In this document: one piece after another, positions 6,115 through 9,407 of the stretch
Layout: every line of letters begins with the position of its first letter
Numbering within the stretch: the stretch's first letter is position 1
NCBI GenBank assembly: GCA_016919605.1
Contig: JACXTQ010000141.1
Coordinates: 1-9,407, forward strand
Direction of reading: 5' to 3'
DNA: 9,407 bases
From: Methylovulum sp.
Lineage (GTDB): Bacteria; Pseudomonadota; Gammaproteobacteria; Methylococcales; Methylomonadaceae
Notes under the pieces: model-generated
The model's input: the letters and a program-made list of their open reading frames with translations, nothing else
Database searches by the model: none
Told to the model about the DNA's origin: nothing
Made by a program: the position numbers and the translations under genes

Positions 6115-6690
6115 CTACAAGCCCTCCCAAGGCGTGTACAAGCCCGTGACATCGACACCAAACATATCCAAAACCCGCCCGACGGTTTCATTGACCATCG
6201 CCATCATCGAATCGGATTTGCTGTAAAACGCGGGCATGGGCGGGAACATAATGCCGCCCATTTCGGTGACGCTGGCCATATTACGGATATGGATCAGGTT
6301 CAGCGGCGTTTCGCGGGGCATGACCACCAGCCGCCGCCGCTCTTTCAGCACAACATCGGCGGCGCGGGAAATCAGGTTATCACCAAAACCATGGGCGACA
6401 GCGGCGAGGGTTTTCATCGAACACGGAGCGATAATCATGCCTTCGGTCTTAAAGCCACCACTAGAAATGCTGGCGGCTATATCGTTGATGCCGTGGCAGA
6501 CATCGGCAAGTTCGTACAAGGCGGCACGTTTCATAGCCAATTCATGCTTAAGGTTGACCACTCCCGCCGAAGAAATAATCAAGTGGGTTTCCCATTGCTC
6601 CTGTTGTTGCAACACCTGCAACATCCTGACCCCATAAATAGCTCCGGTCGCTCCGGTCATGGCAATAATCAAACGTTTTTTGGCGCTCAT
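6115..6690 (-). CDS. ubiX: Flavin prenyltransferase UbiX
   Basis: UbiX joins dimethylallyl phosphate to reduced FMN to make prenylated FMN, the cofactor of UbiD-type decarboxylases, including the one in ubiquinone synthesis. The 191-residue cytoplasmic protein matches the family end to end. It has the FMN-binding MTGATGAIYG (11-20), DIAASISSGGF (70-80), the CSMKTL segment (90-95), RAADVVLKERR (109-119), RETPL (126-130) and PPMPAFY (150-156). The length is typical. The ATG overlaps the TGA of the upstream pip gene by 4 bases (ATGA), so translation is probably coupled and both genes share a transcript. No ubiD is visible in the window. The related phenolic-acid decarboxylase subunit B and Pad1 have the same fold and activity, so the name is secure at reaction level. 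Confidence 0.93.
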   Translation of the reverse strand: MSAKKRLIIAMTGATGAIYGVRMLQVLQQQEQWETHLIISSAGVVNLKHELAMKRAALYELADVCHGINDIAASISSGGFKTEGMIIAPCSMKTLAAVAHGFGDNLISRAADVVLKERRRLVVMPRETPLNLIHIRNMASVTEMGGIMFPPMPAFYSKSDSMMAMVNETVGRVLDMFGVDVTGLYTPWEGL

Positions 6691-7646
6691 ACCGATGCAC
6701 CAAAGCCACCTTTTAAGGCAAAGTCATCGGTGGCGGTCACTAGCGCGTCGATCATTTCCTCATGCTGGGCGACATGTCCGGCAGTGGGCAAGATGACATA
6801 ATCGGCGTATGGCAAAGCCTGGTGTAGCTTCATACCCGCCTCGATAGGACAGAGAAAATCTTGGCGACCATGAATAATACGCGTAGGGATGGCTTGTAAG
6901 AAGCCACATTGCTCAAGTATCTGGTTTTCACCAATGAAATAACGGTGTTTGGCAAAATTCAATTCCATGCGGATGTGTTTAAAGGTAAGCTCGGTAATCT
7001 CCATAGCTCTTTCTTGGTAGCTGCTGCCTAAGGCGGTCAACGCCCCCCAAGCCAACCATTCTTTGGCAACCCGTGTTTGCAGTGCCGTGTCTTCACCCCA
7101 AAATATCGTGCACAAGCTGGCTAACAAATTATCAGTATGGGGATCAGGCAAACTGTCGATAAGCCGTTGCCATTGTTCGGGGAAAATCCGGTTCGCCCCG
7201 TCTTTGGCGTACCAGTCCAAATCCTGTTGCCGCGCCAGAAATACTGCCCGAATAATCAGGCCGCAAACACGGGCGGTATGCTGCTGGGCGTACAACAAGG
7301 CCAACGCCCCACCCCAAGAACCGCCAAACACTAGCCATTGTTCCACCCCTAAATGTTGGCGTATGCGTTCCATATCATCGATTAAATCCTGAGTGGTGTT
7401 GCCTTTCAACTCACCAAACGGCAACGATTGGCCGCACGCACGTTGATCGAACAAGATGATATGGTATAGGTCGGTGTTAAAAAACCGCCGATGATCGGGT
7501 TTAGTGCCGGAACAAGGGCCACCATGCAGAAAAACAACCGGAATACCCTCAGGGTTGCCGCTTTGTTCGACATACACCGAATGCGGCGAATCCGTGTCTA
7601 AAAAAAAAGTGTGGAAAGGCTGGAGTTCTGGATACAAGGTTTTCAT
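6687..7646 (-). CDS. pip: Proline iminopeptidase (S33 alpha/beta hydrolase)
   Basis: Cytoplasmic peptidase that removes N-terminal proline from peptides. The 319-residue length is normal for the bacterial family. HGGPCSG (41-47) forms the oxyanion-hole region. FDQRACGQS (66-74) is the family signature. GGSWGG (108-113) holds nucleophile Ser110. Asp263 in HGRQDF and His291 in AGHVAQ complete the triad. The cap domain between about 135 and 230 is rich in aromatic residues, as in other Pip proteins. The N-terminus YPELQPF is standard, which supports the start at 7646, although the ribosome site is poor. Its stop overlaps the ubiX start, making a two-gene unit. No functional link between proline release and flavin prenylation is known to me, so the pairing may be incidental. 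Confidence 0.93.
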   Translation of the reverse strand: MKTLYPELQPFHTFFLDTDSPHSVYVEQSGNPEGIPVVFLHGGPCSGTKPDHRRFFNTDLYHIILFDQRACGQSLPFGELKGNTTQDLIDDMERIRQHLGVEQWLVFGGSWGGALALLYAQQHTARVCGLIIRAVFLARQQDLDWYAKDGANRIFPEQWQRLIDSLPDPHTDNLLASLCTIFWGEDTALQTRVAKEWLAWGALTALGSSYQERAMEITELTFKHIRMELNFAKHRYFIGENQILEQCGFLQAIPTRIIHGRQDFLCPIEAGMKLHQALPYADYVILPTAGHVAQHEEMIDALVTATDDFALKGGFGASV

Positions 7647-7679
7647 GGCTTAAGGGGTTGTCAGTTAATTGCAGATGGC

Positions 7680-7704
7680 ACGGGTTAAGATGCACCTAAC
7701 CCGT
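7680..7704. promoter_or_regulatory. Inverted repeat at predicted pip transcription start
   Basis: ACGGGTTA (7680-7687) and TAACCCGT (7697-7704) are perfect 8-bp arms around 9 bases. On the minus strand the repeat begins just after the predicted -10 of pip and covers the likely start site, the position of a repressor operator or a 5' mRNA hairpin. The regulator is unknown. Confidence 0.45.
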
Positions 7705-7705
7705 A

Positions 7706-7734
7706 AGTCTAAAGCAAAGCGTCCAACAGCTCAA
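7706..7734 (-). promoter_or_regulatory. Possible sigma-70 promoter for pip-ubiX
   Basis: Minus-strand TTGAGC (7734-7729) and TAGACT (7711-7706) are 17 bases apart, each matching the consensus at four of six positions. It lies between the terminator of the upstream gene and pip, where a promoter is needed. Confidence 0.35.
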
Positions 7735-7757
7735 TGAATAGCCCATTTTGTAGGCAT

Positions 7758-7790
7758 AAAAAAAGGAGGGCTGTTACGCCCTCCTTTTTT
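7758..7790 (-). terminator. Rho-independent terminator, works in either direction
   Basis: GGAGGGC (7765-7771) and GCCCTCC (7778-7784) form a perfect 7-bp stem around the loop TGTTAC. It is flanked by seven A on one side and six T on the other, so both strands give stem plus T-run. It lies 24 bp after the stop of the minus-strand barrel gene and would insulate pip from it. Confidence 0.93.
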
Positions 7791-7813
7791 GGGATTGGTG
7801 TTAAGCGTTAAGC

Positions 7814-8716
7814 TTAGAAACCGATACCGACAAAACCGCCGACAGTTGCGCCGTTGGTGTTGACACCATCAATGTTATCTGGTGCGTAGTGGTAACGGGC
7901 ATCCGCACCGACATACAGATTTTGCCAGACTTTGTAATCAGCACCCAAACCAAATTGCATACCTGGGTTCAATACGGTAATGGCATCAGATGGTGGGCTG
8001 ATAACACTCAGTTCAAAACCGACTGGGATTAACCAAGGTCTGAACGCACTGCCTTTCATAAATTTGATTTTAGGTGAAGCAGCCAAGGTTAATTGGTTGA
8101 CAGTTGCAAAACCTTTGCTGTTTGTTGTGCTGTAGGGACTGTTATACAGATTTTTGCCAAACTCTTTATAGTCAAACATCAACTCAGCGAATACATCAGC
8201 ACCTCTTACCAAACCGAATACATCATCGGCCAATTTAAAATCAAAACCGGCACCAAAGTACCATGCGTCTTGATTGGCTCTTGCCGCCGTAAGCGCACCA
8301 GATGCTCCAGGAACTGTACCACCTCTATGGATATCCGCATAACCATAACCGCCACGGAAGAACACCAAGTTTTCTTTGCTGTTTGACTTAGGCTCAGACT
8401 TAACAGTGTTCATCCACTGATCCAATTCTTGAACCTTGGCAGAATCTGGGTCAACCGCAGGGCGGCCAACTTGTGATCTCAACGATTGCAATTCATATTG
8501 CATGGATTGTAATTGTGCTTCTAGGGCTTCAACACGGGCGTTGGAGCTAGGTACGGCATAACGTTGGCTTGAGCTGCTGTAAGTGGTTGTGGTGGTAACG
8601 CTGTGTTTATGTTTTTTAGCTTTAGATTTTGCTTCGGCTTGTGGGGCAACTAACAAACCAGCCATTGTTAAAGTTGCAGTGGCGATAGCAAGAACTAATT
8701 TAGTTTTTTTCATCAT
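7814..8716 (-). CDS. Outer-membrane beta-barrel protein with coiled-coil N-terminus
   Basis: A 300-residue secreted protein that I cannot assign to a named family. The signal peptide spans residues 1-29 (KKTK, then a hydrophobic core, cleavage after AEA). The mature N-terminus is unusual: a Lys/His-rich run (KSKAKKHKH, 30-38), then Thr and Ser tracts (41-50). A heptad-like coiled coil, about 60-83 (VEALEAQLQSMQYELQSLR), follows. Such coiled coils at porin N-termini often trimerise the protein or contact peptidoglycan. From about 116 to the end, glycine/aromatic strands (FFRGGYGYAD, WYFGAGFDF, LYVGADARYHY) form a small barrel, and the chain ends GFVGIGF with a terminal Phe. Of the two consecutive ATGs the first is preferred: GAGG lies 8 bases upstream of it. 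It is monocistronic, with its own promoter and terminator. Likely an abundant structural or porin-like envelope protein. Confidence 0.8.
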   Translation of the reverse strand: MMKKTKLVLAIATATLTMAGLLVAPQAEAKSKAKKHKHSVTTTTTYSSSSQRYAVPSSNARVEALEAQLQSMQYELQSLRSQVGRPAVDPDSAKVQELDQWMNTVKSEPKSNSKENLVFFRGGYGYADIHRGGTVPGASGALTAARANQDAWYFGAGFDFKLADDVFGLVRGADVFAELMFDYKEFGKNLYNSPYSTTNSKGFATVNQLTLAASPKIKFMKGSAFRPWLIPVGFELSVISPPSDAITVLNPGMQFGLGADYKVWQNLYVGADARYHYAPDNIDGVNTNGATVGGFVGIGF

Positions 8717-8737
8717 CGTTTCGACCTCGTGAGGGTT

Positions 8738-8765
8738 ATTATAATTAACTTTTGTTTGAATACAA
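8738..8765 (-). promoter_or_regulatory. Sigma-70 promoter for the coiled-coil barrel gene
   Basis: Minus-strand TTGTAT (8765-8760) and a perfect TATAAT (8743-8738) are spaced by 16 bases. The -10 lies 21 bp upstream of the ATG, so the leader is short and contains the GAGG ribosome site (8725-8728). Confidence 0.6.
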
Positions 8766-8846
8766 CAAAATGTCTGTCACACGACACATGTTAGCATGTA
8801 AAACTATTTCCCCACAAGCATTAACGTAACTTTATATTTACAATTA

Positions 8847-8870
8847 ATTTGTTATTTATCAACAAATAAC
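8847..8870. repeat. Overlapping palindromes in AT-rich spacer
   Basis: ATTTGTT (8847-8853) pairs with AACAAAT (8861-8867). GTTATTT (8851-8857) pairs with AAATAAC (8864-8870). The two perfect 7-bp dyads overlap and exclude each other as RNA hairpins, so a DNA operator is the likelier reading. In such AT-rich DNA, chance is possible. Confidence 0.35.
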
Positions 8871-8948
8871 CGATTAAATGACGTAAAATGAAAATTCTGT
8901 CTGCCAAAAACAACAAAACCAGCTAACCAAGAGTTAAACAATACTTTT

Positions 8949-8975
8949 TTGGACACCTTCCGTTTGGCTTATAAT
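8949..8975 (+). promoter_or_regulatory. Sigma-70 promoter for thiO
   Basis: TTGGAC (8949-8954) and a perfect TATAAT (8970-8975) with a 15-base spacer, or 16 if TTTGGA is taken as the -35. Transcription would begin near 8982, leaving a leader of about 90 bases before the ATG at 9073. Confidence 0.6.
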
Positions 8976-9005
8976 CACCCTTGAACACGCCTTGCAACGC
9001 CACCA

Positions 9006-9043
9006 CCGCACCTAGTTGGCGCAAACTAGCCTAGGGCGGTAAG
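9006..9043 (+). other. Structured leader RNA candidate upstream of thiO
   Basis: CTAGTT (9013-9018) pairs with AACTAG (9025-9030), enclosed by a possible outer pairing of ACCGC with GCGGT. An alternative pairing of upstream CGCCA with TGGCG, inside the loop region, would compete with it. There is no T-run, and none of the conserved TPP-riboswitch sequence (CUGAGA or the ACCUGAUCUGG-like segment) is present. It may be simple secondary structure. Confidence 0.3.
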
Positions 9044-9072
9044 CTTTGCACACTTAGACGACCCAGATATCC

Positions 9073-9407
9073 ATGACCACAACCCCAGACATTACCCTTA
9101 TCGGCGGCGGCATTATCGGCTTGCTGACCGCCCGCGAATTCCATCATGCGGGTGCGAACGTCACCCTGATTGAAAAAAATCAAATCGGCCAAGAATCTTC
9201 TTGGGCGGGCGGCGGCATTTTGCTGCCCATTTACCCGTGGCGGCAAGCACCCGCCATCAGTACGTTAGTCTTACAAAGCCTAAAAATCTACCCTGATCTA
9301 ATGGCGCAATTGCTCGCCGATACCGGATTAGACCCAGAATGGACTCCCTGTGGCATGTTAATCACCCAAAACCCTGATGCCCCAACAGCACAGGCCTGGT
9401 GCCAAAC
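9073..9407 (+). CDS. thiO: Glycine oxidase ThiO, N-terminal part (3' end cut by window edge)
   Basis: FAD-dependent oxidase of the D-amino-acid oxidase family. ThiO oxidises glycine to dehydroglycine (iminoacetate), which is used to build the thiazole ring of thiamine. The open frame runs 111 codons to the window end without a stop. The dinucleotide-binding motif is IGGGIIGLLTAREF (10-23), with the ribose-binding acidic residue Glu34 in TLIEKN. SSWAGGGILLPIYPWR (42-57) is a ThiO-type flavin-contact segment, and CGMLI (93-97) also fits. The start at 9073 places the GGGIIG motif at the usual distance from the N-terminus, though the ribosome site is weak. The product is probably about 360 residues when complete. 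Other thiamine genes (thiG, thiS) may follow outside the window. Related deaminating oxidases such as DadA or SoxB-like proteins are less likely because of the SSWAGGGIL motif. Confidence 0.85.
   Translation, partial: MTTTPDITLIGGGIIGLLTAREFHHAGANVTLIEKNQIGQESSWAGGGILLPIYPWRQAPAISTLVLQSLKIYPDLMAQLLADTGLDPEWTPCGMLITQNPDAPTAQAWCQ

Larger units (their letters stand above)
8717..9072. other. Divergent intergenic region between barrel gene and thiO
   Basis: About 356 bp with no credible gene. The left two thirds are strongly AT-rich and contain several small dyads, including ACATG-CATGT (8786-8799) and the overlapping palindromes at 8847-8870. The right third is GC-richer and forms the presumed thiO leader. 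Promoters face outward in both directions. Confidence 0.65.

Noticed and set aside
6088..6801. A 237-codon open frame on the plus strand opposite ubiX and the end of pip
   Set aside because: It runs antisense to two clearly recognised genes, its protein has a low-complexity His/Gly/Asn-rich composition, and the frame is open only because of the codon usage on the other strand.
8976..9072. TPP riboswitch upstream of thiO
   Set aside because: The conserved thi-box segments (CTGAGA and the ACCTGATCTGG-like core) are absent.
1..9407. CRISPR array, insertion sequence, toxin-antitoxin pair or phage-defence system
   Set aside because: No regularly spaced direct repeats, no transposase or recombinase, and no recognisable defence or toxin domains; each convincing coding region is assigned or described above.

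Overview
The window reads as a chromosomal segment of a gammaproteobacterium. Pip, UbiX, CysW, CysA and CysB all resemble gammaproteobacterial family members. The signal peptides and C-terminal phenylalanines of two predicted outer-membrane barrels indicate a Gram-negative cell. The mix of genes would suit a methanotroph-like lineage (Methylomonas or Methylobacter type), but that placement is an impression from the proteins and was not tested.

Layout. Positions 1-1857 (+) hold the end of a sulfate/thiosulfate ABC importer operon: cysW, cut by the left edge, then cysA. Positions 1858-2008 carry hairpins that separate cysA from a convergent gene. Positions 2009-3944 hold a divergent pair: a degenerate EAL-domain protein (-) and a CysB-type LysR regulator (+). 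They share a 205-bp intergenic region with back-to-back promoters and overlapping dyads. Positions 3945-6114 form a visibly AT-richer stretch with an unrecognised outer-membrane-type protein, a small BamE-like lipoprotein and a perfect 15-bp inverted repeat. Positions 6115-7646 (-) hold a proline iminopeptidase gene whose stop overlaps the ubiX start. Positions 7814-8716 (-) encode a second outer-membrane barrel with a coiled-coil N-terminus, ending at a textbook terminator. From 9073 (+) the 5' part of thiO (glycine oxidase of thiamine synthesis) runs off the right edge.

How the genes fit together. cysW, cysA and cysB form a sulfur-assimilation cluster: importer plus the sulfate/N-acetylserine-responsive type of regulator. 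The EAL-like protein sits between the importer and cysB. It has lost most of the residues needed to bind metal and hydrolyse c-di-GMP, so it is probably a non-enzymatic regulator, possibly controlled by CysB. The outer-membrane/lipoprotein pair downstream of cysB shares a short sequence with the cysB promoter region and might belong to the same regulon. The pip-ubiX, barrel and thiO units look like ordinary housekeeping or envelope genes. I found no CRISPR array, transposase, rRNA, tRNA or recognisable riboswitch. The least explained items are the inactive-looking EAL protein and the AT-rich envelope pair.
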